Assembly: GCA_963662175.1 (NCBI GenBank)
Contig: OY759225.1
Span: 930,001-994,000, forward strand
Direction of reading: 5' to 3'
Origin: Aradus depressus
Taxonomy: Eukaryota; Arthropoda; Insecta; Hemiptera; Aradidae
DNA: 64,000 nt
Each line of letters starts with the position of its first letter. Position 1 is the stretch's first letter. Below, one piece after another: positions 11,901-26,100 of this stretch. Both the position numbers and the translations under genes were made by a program. Under the pieces are notes generated by a model. That model made no database searches and was not told the DNA's origin. It worked only from the letters and a program-made list of their open reading frames with translations.

Positions 11901-14900
11901 TCTATTGCCCTTTCGCATTCCTCATCGAACCAGTCTCTGTGGTTCCTTCCTTTTTCTGTACCAAGCACCTCCTCCGCAGCCGATATCAGAGTCCTTTTTA
12001 CTCTCTCCCATCGTTCTTGTACGGTAGTTTCTTGCAGTATGTCGCCTTCTAGTTCTATGTTCTCTTTTTAATGGAAAACTAATAGTATTTTTATAGGTTT
12101 AAATTTTATGACTCATGCCCGGGCTTTAACTACGAGGTCATACCGCCTACTACCAGAGCGCTCTTTCGTCACTCTTAGTATTTTTATATTATAAATAGAC
12201 ATACTATTCACTTCCAGAGTTGTGGCAGTATAACTAGAAATAATTGAATAATAGGCCCGCTATGTATAATACAAAAAATTAGCGCTTCAAGTCGGAATTT
12301 GGCGCAATATTAAGTTGAGAAACGAGGACATATTGTGGAAATTTATATATAATCTACTCGTTTCGGCATTACACCGTCGTTAGGTTTAATTATGAACTAA
12401 AGACTTAGTTTATAACTAAACCTAACATTGGTGTAATAACGAAACTGACAATTTATGTATACCTTTCTTGTAGAATAGACCATCAATCAAAAAACGAAGT
12501 CTTCCACAATAATGTCCAACAGAGCGACGGAAGAGTGCTCTGGAAGTAGGCGATATGACCTCACAGTTGAAGCCCGGGCATGAGACACAATAACTAACTT
12601 GGTAAATATCAGGAAGTATCCTTTTTTTTTGAACAACAATAAGGTAGCAATGTCTACTCTTTCTGTTTAATCGCCAGACTGGGGAATACATTCTCATAGA
12701 ACATAAAATAACTTAGCTAATTTTCGAGTACTGAGTACTCAATTAAAAAAAAAAATACTCATTACCAATTTTGAATACAGAATACTGCCAAGCTCTAGTA
12801 TGCATTCATAATCATACTCACAAAGTTGTCCCTTGTTATCAATGTCTTCGTAAACTGATTGCATTTGTGCATCTGATATTGGTTTTCCTTCTTCAATTCC
12901 GTGTTTCTTGAGAAACATGGGGACTTCATTGCCTCGAAATCCTGACCTAGTTTCAAAAAATAATATAATGTTAGTTCATTATAATTATGAAAAAGCCCGT
13001 TCAAGCAGAAGTTGTGTAAAGTTAGCAGATTTCTATAGCACCGGAAATCTTTTATTATAATTAATTTACGAAGCTACTATTCTGAACGGAATATCCCGTT
13101 TTCTAATAGTTTTTGATGGCTAAAATTGAAGAAAACGTTCTTAAGTTGTTTCTGACAAACATTTACGACAGAATGATGAACGAGCGAGCAACATTACTAA
13201 AACCTACAATATAGTGAGGTTGCCAAGTATGAAAATCATGAAATTTGACACAGAGGTAAAGTTTTTCTCGACGAACAAAATATGATATAGTACCAAGCGG
13301 AAACAAATTCGGCAGCAACCTTAAAAAAAAAAAATTGTGAACACTATTTGTAAATATCTCACTATCTATTCGTCATATAAAAAAAAAAAAAAAAAAAAAA
13401 ACATAAAAACTAAAGTACTATAGTCAAAAAATTCTCGACTAACAAAAATTTCAGGCTTATTTTTTCATACATTTCAGAATGAAGCTCAATTGCCGAAACA
13501 TGAGGAATGTGGACACCCTGTCAAACATGCTTACACGATTTGTTTACAGCGGGAGAGAAAAAATATATCAAATTTAAATATTAAGTGCAAATCCTTTCAA
13601 TTGTTCACCTTCTGAGTACGTCAGTTGCAACATCAAAATCTTCCTTGATCAATTCGACTTCGATGCGTTTCTGCATTTTTTCAGCTAGTTGCAACATTCT
13701 TAGTGCTTTCAACAATTTCACTAGTAATCTTTCCAAAATATTTTTTAAAAAAACCTTATGTCGATCTTCCATTATATCATACCTGAAAAAAATAAAATAG
13801 GTAAATAAATGATGAGGGGGGGGGGGGGGGGGGGGGATAGCCTACTTTCCTTGGGTACAGAAATTCAAAATTCGTTCTTGTTAGTGCAGGGTGTAAATAT
13901 TCCACTAATTCAAAAATGTTTCAAATAATCATTATAAGATTGTTGCTGTTCACAAACAGATATGGCCTTATTTACCCTGTATGTTCTTTTTAACAAAGAA
14001 CACAAATATATTACTTTATTCACAAACGATTTATGTGGTATTTATTAATAAATATGTTATACCTTACCATTGCGAATCCATTAACGATTATTGCAACAAA
14101 AAGACTCTGAAATAAATTTTAAAAAAGTTAAATCAAATGTAATATTTTGATTATACATATTTCTATACTTAACTAAATAATTAAACAGTTTTTAAAATGT
14201 CGAATAACATTTTCAGAAACGACCTTTGTGGATATAATAGATTATACGATATAAAATATAAATTAATTGCATTTTTGGAAAACATTTTTGGCCCATAATA
14301 ATTTCAAACCTTTTTTTTATTTATATATTTCACTCCTTTTTGCTCATGACTAACATGAAACAATCAACAAAAAAATCAAAATTTCGGATATTGTATAATT
14401 TTAACCGAAAGAAAAGATACTACTTATTATTATAATTTTCTTTTTAACTTACAATAAATATAAGCATGAAAAAGAAAATAAAAGTGACGAAGTACAATGT
14501 TCCCAGAACGGGACGAACTTGTTGTAGCTTCTTGTAGTCGAGAGAGCCGACAATGATGACAATCAAGGAAACCATGGACTGCCGCGTTGTACCGAACTCT
14601 GCCACCTGAAAAAAAAAAAAAAAAACCTAATATCCACTGAGCTAAGACGCCTCCCCCCCACGCGAGTAAAGAAATACGTAACGCTTTACTGTAACATTAT
14701 ATTTTAAAATCTTTATAATTTCCGTTATACTTGACCGCTTTGACTGAAACAAACTTCGTCGTGTTGAACAGTAGGTACATCATAAAGATATCTCAGTAAT
14801 GAAAAAAAAATTGAAGTACATCCCAATTGGAAAAAAATAAACAAAAAAGATAACATCCAACTTGCCACGATTTTTACATTTATTAAAAATCAATTTTTTT

Positions 14901-17900
14901 CACTACACTTTGCTCGTTTTTCGAAGAAAAGTAAAGTGTTTTTCTCATTAAAATATGAAAATTAAAAAAAAAAGATCATTCAATAAAATAAACTGTTTTC
15001 TGAACTTGATGAAAGATATCCTTGATTTGAGACCAGTTTAAAGGAACTTGATATAAGTGGTTAGAGTCCGGGCTTTAACTACGTGGTCATATCGCCTACT
15101 ACCAGAGCGCTCTTTCGTCACTCTGGTGGACAAGAGCCCGACTCTACTGTGGGAGTCCTAAATTTTGCCTACCCTAAATTTTTATTCACCTAGGGTAGAG
15201 GCCTTTAACGAGTACCTGTCATCGTACATGCTCGGGACCATCGCTTAACGTCCCATCCGAAGGACGGCGTGCTTAATTTCATTTTACCTCCCAGATAAAA
15301 TAAACTAAGGGCCTCGGCCGGGTTACGAACCCGCTATCTTTAGCTCAGTAAGCAAGCACGCATACCACTGAGCTACCGGCGCCCTCTAAGTGGTTATATA
15401 AATAAACACTATCCTGGCCTTTAGGTCTCCAAGAAAAATCCAAATTTCTTATAGATCTGGTTAATGTCTCGCTTCCAAGTTTGAAAACAAATACATCACT
15501 CTACCATCATCTGATATACTTAAGTTATGTAATCGGCCAAAAATTCGATGAGGAAAGTTCACCGGAATTTTATGTTTTCCGATCTCTAGATTCCAAATAT
15601 GAATAAAATGTTGTCTGTCTGTGAACACGATAACTCCCCATAGAATGGATGTATGAAAACGAAATTTTATACGAGAATTCAGAACCCTCTAGCGAAGACA
15701 TCTATTGTTTTTCAGCGAAATTGACCAAAGGGAACAGGGGATTGAGGGGGAACTTAACATAAAAACTCTAATAATTGACAAGAAATTTTATATGTGAACA
15801 AAATCCAATGAGGACAACACCTATCAATTTCCAGCCAAATCGGTCAAAAGGGAGGGGGGATTGGGGGAGAGGCTTAACTCAAAAACGCCAACAACAGCTG
15901 ATGTAATGAATGTATCGACATGAACATTCGTAAGGATTTAGAAGCCGCGATGTAAGGGAACATTTGAATATTATCGCAAACGATCGACTAGTTTTGGAGG
16001 GGGAGCGAAAAGTTAATTGATTAATTTGGTCTGGGGAAGTACATTGTCGGAGATTCACCTTCCTATTTGATGTGTAATCAATCTATACCCGGCGGCGTTG
16101 ATAACTTTTTTTAAAAGGAATACGACAATACTAATTATATTGGATAATGACAGAGAGAGATATTTGTTTTTAAACGTGGAAGCAAGTTTTGACAATTCGC
16201 GAATGATAGAGATCTAGTTGAGGAGCCTAACACGGTTTGCCGACTTGATATCACCTAGTTCTCTTAAGATGAACTACCATCACTTGATATCACCTAGTTC
16301 CCTTAAGATGAACTACCATCACTTGATACCACCTAGTTCCCTTAAGATGAACTACCATCACTTGATACCACCTAGTTCCCTTAAGATGAACTACCATCAC
16401 TTGATATCACCTAGTTCCCTTAAGATGAACTACCATCACTTGATACCACCTAGTTCCCTTAAGATGAACTACCATCACTTGATACCACCTAGTTCCCTTA
16501 AGATGAACTACCATCACTTGATACCACCTAGTTCCCTTAAGATGAACTACCATCACTTGATACCACCTAGTTCCCTTAAGATGAACTACCATCACTTGAT
16601 ATCACCTAGTTCCCTTAAGATGAACTACCATCACTTGATACCACCTAGTTCCCTTAAGATGAACTACCATCACTTGATACCACCTAGTTCCCTTAAGATG
16701 AACTACCATCACTTGATACCACCTAGTTCCCTTAAGATGAACTACCATAACTTGATACCACCTAGTTCCCTTAAGATGAACTACCATCACTTGATACCAA
16801 TTAGTTCCCTTAAGATGAACTACCATCACTTGATACCACCTAGTTCCCTTAAGATGAACTACCATCACTTGATACCACCTAGTTCCCTCAAGATAAACTA
16901 CCATCACGTACAATCGTATTTATAGTTATTCTCGGCTCGGGCGAAAATGTCACGGGACCAGAGTTAATCAATACATATTAAGTTTAAGAAATGTAGCTAC
17001 TATAATGTCGATTCTTTACACAAATGATACGTCACATAAAATTAATTTAATCACAGAGTAAAATAAATTTAGTCTAAATATTATTTTATTTTAAATTTAA
17101 CTTTAAGAAGAATAATAGTACAATACCTGGGCACCAAAAATCAAATGTCCAAGAAGAGCAAAAGCTGTGAGAAGAATTAATAGGACAAAACTGAGGCCCA
17201 ACAGTTCGTAAGTACACTGTAAAAAGAAATAAAATCATTGGTGAATCATCGGCAACGTAACTCTCCACCTCGAATTAATTGCAATAAAATAAGTTGTCGC
17301 TCTCCCACTAAATTAAATGTTTTCTTTACTCAATTTGGGTGAAAATAAGTTAAGTGTCCAACTTGTCAGTTTCTGAATCCAGATGGAAAATGTTATCTCA
17401 AGACATCGCAAGTTCTTTATTTAGATGTTAAGGTTTCCAAATATTCATTTTATCGGGTTCACAGACAGACACATACACACAGATATGATTTTCTTTTCAT
17501 CTCTGGATTCTGAGGTTGGAAAACATGAAATTCCGGGGAAAACTTCACATCGAATTGATGATCGATTGTATAACTTGATATGAACTAAGTCTAGCTGGGG
17601 AGTGGAAAAAGGAGCAGGTACACTACACACTACGTCACTAACAGTAAGTGAAACTTCTGTTTTTAATGCCATTTGTGAAACAGTAGATGAAATTTTGAAT
17701 TTGATTTTTATTGACACATTTCCAAAAACATCATAAGGAAAGCCTTATATGGCCATCATTGCAAACACTAAAATCGAAATACTTCTCTTTCTAAAGGCCT
17801 TAACTTTCCAACGATATGCAATACTTCTAAATCAAGAGAAACGTTTCCCCCACAATTTGCTCACATTTCTCTCAATATCCAAAAATCTATTTTTCGAATT

Positions 17901-20900
17901 TTTAAAATTGTACCTTTAATTTCCAGATAAGATAGAGCTTTGTATAAAATTTCATGGAAATAAGAATAAACAACAAATTCGCAAACTATCATAGCACATA
18001 TTAGTTTCACTGGAAAAAGAACTAAAATTGTGTACTACCTTAGAAACAGTCACAAGAATATGGTATATGGTTCGACTAAGCATTGCAAATTTGAGAACTT
18101 TCAGCCAGACAAAGAAAGCAAACAGGGCCAGAATAACTTCAAAAGATTGCTGCATCTCTCTCAAATCATCAAAGTTGGCGTGATCATCAGTGTCGATCAT
18201 TTCAATCAATTTTGGCAACTTCCATCTCACCATTATATACCTGTGCAGAAGCAACACGGCTGTTGTCCATCCCAGCTGAAACATTTACATATAGTGATCA
18301 GATGACACGTTAGTGTTCCGTCCTTCAACAATGTTTCCAACACAATTTTTGGACGTCACGTATATAACCTACAGAGCCATCTTATGAGCTAACCTGCAAA
18401 TTTCGTGGATATAAGTTCAACCGTTATCGCGTGATCCCCGAACAAAAAATAAAACCTTTTTTAAACTCACCTCCATCCATTCCCCTCTTTCTCCCATAAA
18501 AAAAATATATATTTCTTAAACTCGTCTCGCTGAATCCCTTAAAATGATATGCTACACAATAGTTGTAATGTAATGTAAGAACAATTGGAGTCTCTCTCCC
18601 CCTAACAGGGCCCCACAATTTTTGAGTGACACATAATCTTATATTTCTTACTGAATTCCACATCTTATATTTCGTTCTAATCGAGCCATTCTTAAAATGC
18701 CCTCAAAATTGCATGGACATACTTTCAGCTTCTCATGTGATGCCCAGACAAACACATAGACTTTCATGTTTATTTATACAAGATTGCTTTATTTATGAAT
18801 AATGAAATGTATTATTATTAAATATCGAAGTTGGTACTTACTTGAAATCGATTAATAAAAGGAGTTATGTAACGTAACATAAAAAAACTTTGTAGTAATG
18901 GAAGAAAGTGGATCTGCGTGGAACCCTTGCAGAGGGACCTGGCTGTCGGCCGATCAGGAAGCTATCTTATTTTATATCAGCACTCTCTACACTTACATTA
19001 GACAAGCCTGATGTGAATGGAGCTAGGTTGTAAGAAATATTGTGTTAGAGGGGATTTTGTTCCGTATTCTCCATGAAACATTATTTTTTGTTAAAAATGA
19101 GGTAGGTATTCAAATGCAAGATATACTAATTTACTGAATATAAGAAAGTGTTGATATTTTTTTCCCATTATAGAATCTTTGGTCCCAAGCGACGGTCGCG
19201 CGCCAGTACAATGTCAAGTAGTCGTTAAAGACCCCTATCCTAAGTGAATAAAAACTTACTGTAGGCAAAATTTAGGACTCCCATAGAGTCGGGCTCATGT
19301 CCACCACTGTGACGAAAGAGCGCTCTGGTAGTAGGCGATATGACCTTGTAGTAAAAGCCCGGGCATGACTCATAATAACTAACTATATTTTTTTTTATTA
19401 AAATTTACTTACAACAATAATAGTCAAATCTAGGTAATTCCAAGGGGACTTGAGATAGTCCCATCTGAAGTAGTTCATTTCCATTATTTCTTCAAAAGTG
19501 TAGAACATGACAAAAAATAAAACGACTACTTCACATCCGAGAACGAAGAAGTCCCAGAATGTGACGTAGCGTAGAAGACGCAAGATGTGGAAGTGAGAAG
19601 ACGGCACGGCGCCCCCACTCGGAGGAAACTCAACTACCAACCTAACAAAAACAACGCAATATTAATTAGATATATATTTTTAAATAATTTTAGAAAATGT
19701 AACCAAAGAATTTTATTGAGAAAAGTGTTCAGATCACATAGTGAAGGGTTCCTTAGTTGAATATTCTATATAAGTTACAGAGGGTTTCAGTATTTCATTT
19801 TCAACCTGGTAAATCAACAACACAAAGTTAAGCTACAGTTAATATTTTAACGCAACGAGTAACTTCCTGGGATGGAGGAAAATATCGTCCTCCGAATCTC
19901 GGTTTTTGAAGGCAATTAGACTTAAAAATATAGAAAAACACTCAGGAATAAAGAATAATCATCCATGAAGATGTAACTGGTTGCGTAGAAACATGAACTT
20001 TCATGCGGGGAAGAGAGGGAAGAAGCGTTAAACAATTTTTTAATGGAAGTGTTTGGGGAAGAGTACCAACGATTAGGATCAGAATGTATTTTCGGCTTTT
20101 TTCTAAATTTCAAAATGGCAGTGTGAGTGGAGGAAATGTAAGGTTACAGTTTTTTCTCTTCTCTAAATCAAACAATTTTGATTGATAAGAATCAGAGAAA
20201 AAAAAAATCATGAATTGTTTTGCAGGAAACTTTCGAACAACATTTTTTTGGATGAATTTGGAGTAATTGTATGGGAGGGGAATTCTTCTCAAAGTTTCGT
20301 TCATAGCCTTATTTTACAATTCAATATTAGTTTTGCTCTGAGTTTGAATCATGGGGTCTGTTTCCGATAGATATGTGATGGTTCTCCATTTCCCGAACTG
20401 ACACTAAGTTATAAGCACCAAACCCACGGTGACTTCCTGGCGTTAGGCCATATTTCTGGAAGCTTCAGAATAATCGCAACTTTCTAGCTCCACGAGTTGG
20501 TAGTTATGTTATAAGAGAGGGATAGACAGCTCTCTATAATAGTTCCGTACTTTTCCGTCTTACCCTAGTAATGATAATATTTATTTCCGTAAAACCATAA
20601 CATGATAATAGAATAGGTACATCACACTAATTTATGCATCAAGATAGCTTATAAATTACATACAAAAACCGACCTTAGAGTCAAACGTCAGATTAGTAAT
20701 AACAACAGTATTATTATTTATTTTTTTTTAAATAGAAAACCAATGAATATATTATTATCACAATTCACTGTATGTTCATGATTGAATGAATATAAAAATA
20801 ATAATACTAATAAATACCATGGCTACCATTTTTAATTTTGATAAATACATATTTTAAATTTATATTTCTTCCAGAAGTATCTTTTTTCATGACGAAATTT

Positions 20901-23103
20901 CAGAATATCTATTATTACCTACTTCAATAAGAATAAGAAATGTAGAAAAAAAATTTAAATAATAAACAAAATAAAATAGTAAATACGTACCTATAAAAAA
21001 AAATATATATATATATTTTGAAGAAAAGCAATAACGATTCTTTAAATGATACGGAAAAAGTATTAACAGTGACGGAGGGTTTTTATTTGATAGCTAGGAC
21101 GTAGTTATGATGTTTAATAGGTTGTTTTGGGGCGCATTTAAATAGAATTCATTGATAAGAAGCCATCCCATTTATAATAATAAAAAAAAATGTAGATAAC
21201 CTACTTGGTGTTGAAGAATAAGTTCTCATTGGGGGTGTAGACAGTGAAGTCCAAGAAGACAGCCCGTGTGCCATGGTCGACCCAGAGATTCTGGTAGAGC
21301 ACCTCCACAGACTTCTTGGTGAACTCATAGTTCCTGGTCAGGTTGAGGTAGTAACCTCCCCTACCGTAGGTGGACACGAGGCCTGCATATGAAGCGGCAA
21401 TGTCTGCTTCATACTTCCATCTGCAAATGTGAACAGTAATCTACAGTGAAAAACTAAAAACTTGTCCAGAAATCAGGACTGTGCATGGACGGAGCTGGTC
21501 CCACATTTTATCGTACGTCCGAAAAACATCGATTTCTAACGTCTTTCATCTTGTTGTTATTCCACATATCGATTGTTTGATAGTAATTATGAATATAATT
21601 AATTTTTATTTCCATTTTCTATAATACTACGGAAATTAAAATGAAAATATTACGGATGTGTGATCAGGTGACACAATGAACGGGTGATCAGGTGACACAA
21701 TGAACGGTTCCCAGGCAAACATTTATTAATTATAATGTTGAAATATAGTTTCTGCCTACGACCCAGCATTGAGTCATGAGAATTCAACGATTTCATGGTT
21801 TTGAATCTCATTAACTACATTCATTGATTGCGTTAATTAATTTGATAATAAATGAAAAATAAAAGATTTAATGAGCTCTTGACAGTGAAGTATCTACATT
21901 CGCTACCAGAGTACTATATGAGTTCTTAGTTGTAAAATTATTTTAAAAATGCAGTTATTTCGACCATATATATTACCTATATATAATATAAATGTCATTC
22001 GAAGCATTCTTCAAGTACTCCTTGGAATTCATGAATCACATGATTGCTACCATCGGAGCAGCCTCTCATGACTTGAAAATACTACATTTTTTTTTTCGCT
22101 TTCTACACCAAATTTCGTTTTGCCCTAGATACTGATTAAAAGGAGATCCATTGGATCAGGCTGTGTCAACTAGGGTAGCAGACCTCCTTGCAATTCCTCA
22201 GTCTGACTCCAGCTGAAACTATCAACTCAGACAGAAGACATCATTTTTGCAATTAATGTTTTTTTTTTTTAATTCTCTTATGTAGTATGGAAATAAAATA
22301 TTCTGTATATTTTAAAGTGTATTATTTGAACCATGTTTTTCAAAAACTTCTTCTAAATCTAGTGAATATAATCCAGTGGGAGTTTCTTAAAACCCTTCCA
22401 AAATCACTTAGCCAAATACTTTTGAAAGGGTACAAAATGATAAATACCATAGTTCTTCATCTGTATCCTTATAAGATACATAAAAATGGACAACACATAC
22501 TCAGTTCCATTCTTCAGGCCAAATGGCTCATGATCTTCATTAGCACGGCTGTAGTAGCTGAAGCACGATTTGAAGACAATGTCGAAATTTTGTGGAATCT
22601 TGCAGGTGTCGTTTCTTACCCGGACCTTGTAACAAAAAATAAAATAAAATCAGGTTTACCAACATAGCACACTGTTATGTATTAAGAAAACGTTTATGAA
22701 AGAGATTTTGTGAAATAAAAAAGTTGATACATTTTGAAGAATTCACTAATAGTATTATAATAGTTAGCTATTTTGAATGTTCAATTTTCTCAATTATTCA
22801 AATGTAAAAATGATTATAAAATTGAAAATATAGTTAATTTAATCAATATATGGACATTTTCCTTTCACAAAATACACCATCTCAAAAATATGATGTAAGA
22901 TCTGAGTATTAATAGAAAAGAATTTGAGTAAAATGTAAAAAACTTTAAAATTTCCGAAAAATGCCAAAAAACTACATTTTCAAAATTCGTGCGCCTAAAT
23001 TAGGCTCGATAGAAAAATATTCTGATTCGACCAAAGTTAATGTCTTCATTTAAACTTTCGATTTTTCATAGAGCCATCAATTATTAATATTTTTCGATAC
23101 GCC

Positions 23104-23140
<37 letters not shown>

Positions 23141-26100
23141 AAATTATAATAATATAAATAAATATTTTTTTTTTTATTTTTTTTTTTAAACATTGCAAAA
23201 ATTAAGACAAAACTTGAACAAACTGGTTTAGGATATAATGTCCTAACCATGGAAGTTTCACTTCAAAAACATATTACTGATTGGTACAGTTGAAGGCTGG
23301 TCCCTGAGCAGCGCCAGTAAAGTCTCGACTAACTATTGTCAAAACATTGCTATATAGTAGCTAGCTTGATGTAACCTTACCTGTCGAATTCGGGGAACAC
23401 CAACCAAAACATTTTCAAAAAGAAACAGTTTTTGTTCCTCCATTGTTAAAGTCATTTTGCTTTGTTCGTCTTCAAAATGTTGAAAAAATATTGTATCAAT
23501 AAAAACTGTCTTCAAAAACTAAAAAAAATTAGGTAAATATTAAATGATCATATACAATAATAATAAGTAAGCATTATCTTTAATAAAGAAAATTGTTGTT
23601 GGCGTAAGGTTTAGAATACACATGAATTTAAAATTTCTGAATAGAGGGGGGCTTCCTTGGAGAAGGAATATAGTATATGGGTGGTCTTTAAGGCATTTAT
23701 TTCTTATATTTTCAAAAAAAAAAAAAAAAAAAAAAAACATTAATACAGCGATCTTATTACTTTTAGATACAATTGTTTTCCTTTCAACTCACCTGTTCAC
23801 CTTTCTTTTACCGTTTTCTCTTTCTCTTTATAAATTCCTATTATGTTTCTTTATTTGCTCTCCAATAAACTTCTTTGTAAAAATCATACGCTCTTCATCT
23901 TAAATTTAGCTTTGTTACAAAAAATGAAGCTTACAGCCCAGAAGTGTTGAATAGTCCTGATCTCGCGAAATGTTGATGTGATAGCCTCGGTTCCATTACC
24001 GTCAGTGATATTGAATTTTGATTTTGTCAAAACGTCTGACACAACAAAATTGTAATAGTACATTGTAGGGGTCACCATTCGAAACGCAACTGAAAAAAAC
24101 AACTGAGGTTTCAGTTTATTTATAAAGTTTTGTCTGTACATGGTCGGAAAAATTGTTTTGTTTGATCTGAAATGCATTTCCTGTTATAACATTTTCTGTA
24201 TATAATTTCATATTATAAAAACCAAGACGCCCCATTTTTTCTCATGGACATTTCCAGTAACTTTCCTACAGGTTATAAAATATAAGTATTTCGGAATACA
24301 AAAGATGAGAACTTTATACGAACAATACAAAAAGATTAATTGCATCAAAAACAATTATTTACGTTAAAAATAAAGGATTTAAATTACGGTAAAATAAATT
24401 TGAATTAATGTTATTAGGGGGGTTGGCAACACTGAGCTGACAAAGCCGTTTCTCGCAACCTAAGAACACTCAACAAAATATGAATTAAAAAGGAGGAATT
24501 GTCCCTAATACTTTACAAAAGTGATTAACCCTGTTTTAGGTCTGATTATCAGAAATATATGAATTAAAAGCTAATGTGTGTATTTCAAAAAGCACTACTT
24601 TAGTATGAAAGTGAAATTATTTACCTTAACGAATATGCTTTTTGCAAACTACAAAAGTAAGTGAGCAACGCTGATTATTGTTTCATATTCGTTTTGTTTC
24701 ATCACCTGTTTCCAACTAGCTGCTACCACTATAGGCAGTTATATTATTCTCTCATTTATTTTCTGAGATTCAGAACATACTTAATACACAAACGATTTGG
24801 ATACACTTTCTCATCAATTTGTTGTTTCTTATTCACTGGTTCATTTATTTTTTTAATATTTATAATCTGGGACAAATCTGAACAGAATTTTTCATCAAAT
24901 ATATCAAATCCAATAACAAGATACGGCCAAAAGTTAAAAATGAACCGACATTATAAAAAAATAAAATTAACCAACGAATACGAAACAACCAATATAATGA
25001 TAAACTGTTGGGAGAATATATCCGAAACGTCTGTGTATTAAATATGTTCTTAATCTCAGAAAATAAATGGATGTTAATAAAGCTGTCAAATACATCATTA
25101 TTGTGCTATTTAAGAAAACTGAGAGTCGAACAACTAAACAGCGACTTTTCTGGCAGGCTAAACAATACATGTAGCTACCAACAATACACGTAGCAGTTCA
25201 AAAGATCCTATTTGTTATTCTATAACATCTGGTGTCGTGTTGGAAAAGTTTGGACGCTTATCTCGTATCTCTTATATATCTACTCTTGAAATAATATTAT
25301 TTTTTTAAACTTTCTACTCTACTTTTTTTTAACGCAGAGTACCAACCTAATTTATTTTACTCGATTTCTCTGTTTTACTTAACACTCTCTCCAGTTTCTG
25401 TTTTAATAAGTCCTAATAGTATTATAATAATAGTAATTAATGTAATTTTCTCCTAAAATTGTACCATTCAATTTTATAAATTTAAGTAAGCCAGTAAATA
25501 GAAATTATGTACCTATAATTGACTCTTTAGTCGGCATAATTGTTGTATAATTTAAGCATTCGAATTTCAGTTATTCAAAATATAAACGATATTGTTTTCT
25601 TAGTAAAGTTTTGAAAATAGATAAAATTATATTGCTATTCTTTTTTAATGTTTTTGTGTGCTACAAAAGATAAAACGGCAACAGGTTAAATTGCAAAGGG
25701 GGAAGAAAAAAATTAAAAAAACATATTTTAAAACTAATTCTTTTAAATGTTGGAACCAGTTTGTTCACTGAGTATTCACACCGGAAAGCAAAGTAAATGT
25801 AACCAGTTAAATAATATTAAAATAGCTTCTCCATTTACTCTTTTGTTTATTTACTTCTTGTTTAATAATAGTTAATAAATAAGTCAAACTGGCATTTAGA
25901 AACGCGGGGAAGGGCGTGGTTGTTCCCCGGATAGTTTAGTCTACATTGTTGTATACATAGATCCTTGGTTACCCTGGTATGTATATACATGAAATAAAAA
26001 AAATGTTAACTTACCAATTGAAACAAGTATAAGAAATATTAGAAATATGAAAAATTCTTTGATTGCCCTGTACATAAACAATTCTCTATGTGTATTTCGG

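Noticed and set aside
10533..12071. Several open frames on + across the LINE
   Set aside because: Antisense shadows of the reverse transcriptase frame.
16218..16925. 235-residue repetitive open frame (PPSSLKMNYHHLI)
   Set aside because: It is a by-product of a 39-bp minisatellite whose period is a multiple of three; the opposite strand is equally open, and the array sits in an intron.
22287..22667. 126-residue open frame on +
   Set aside because: It overlaps the antisense of a well-supported PKD2 exon (22625-22501).
24661..25041. 126-residue hydrophobic open frame on +
   Set aside because: AT-rich, and its mirror on - shows that both come from a foldback repeat rather than a gene.
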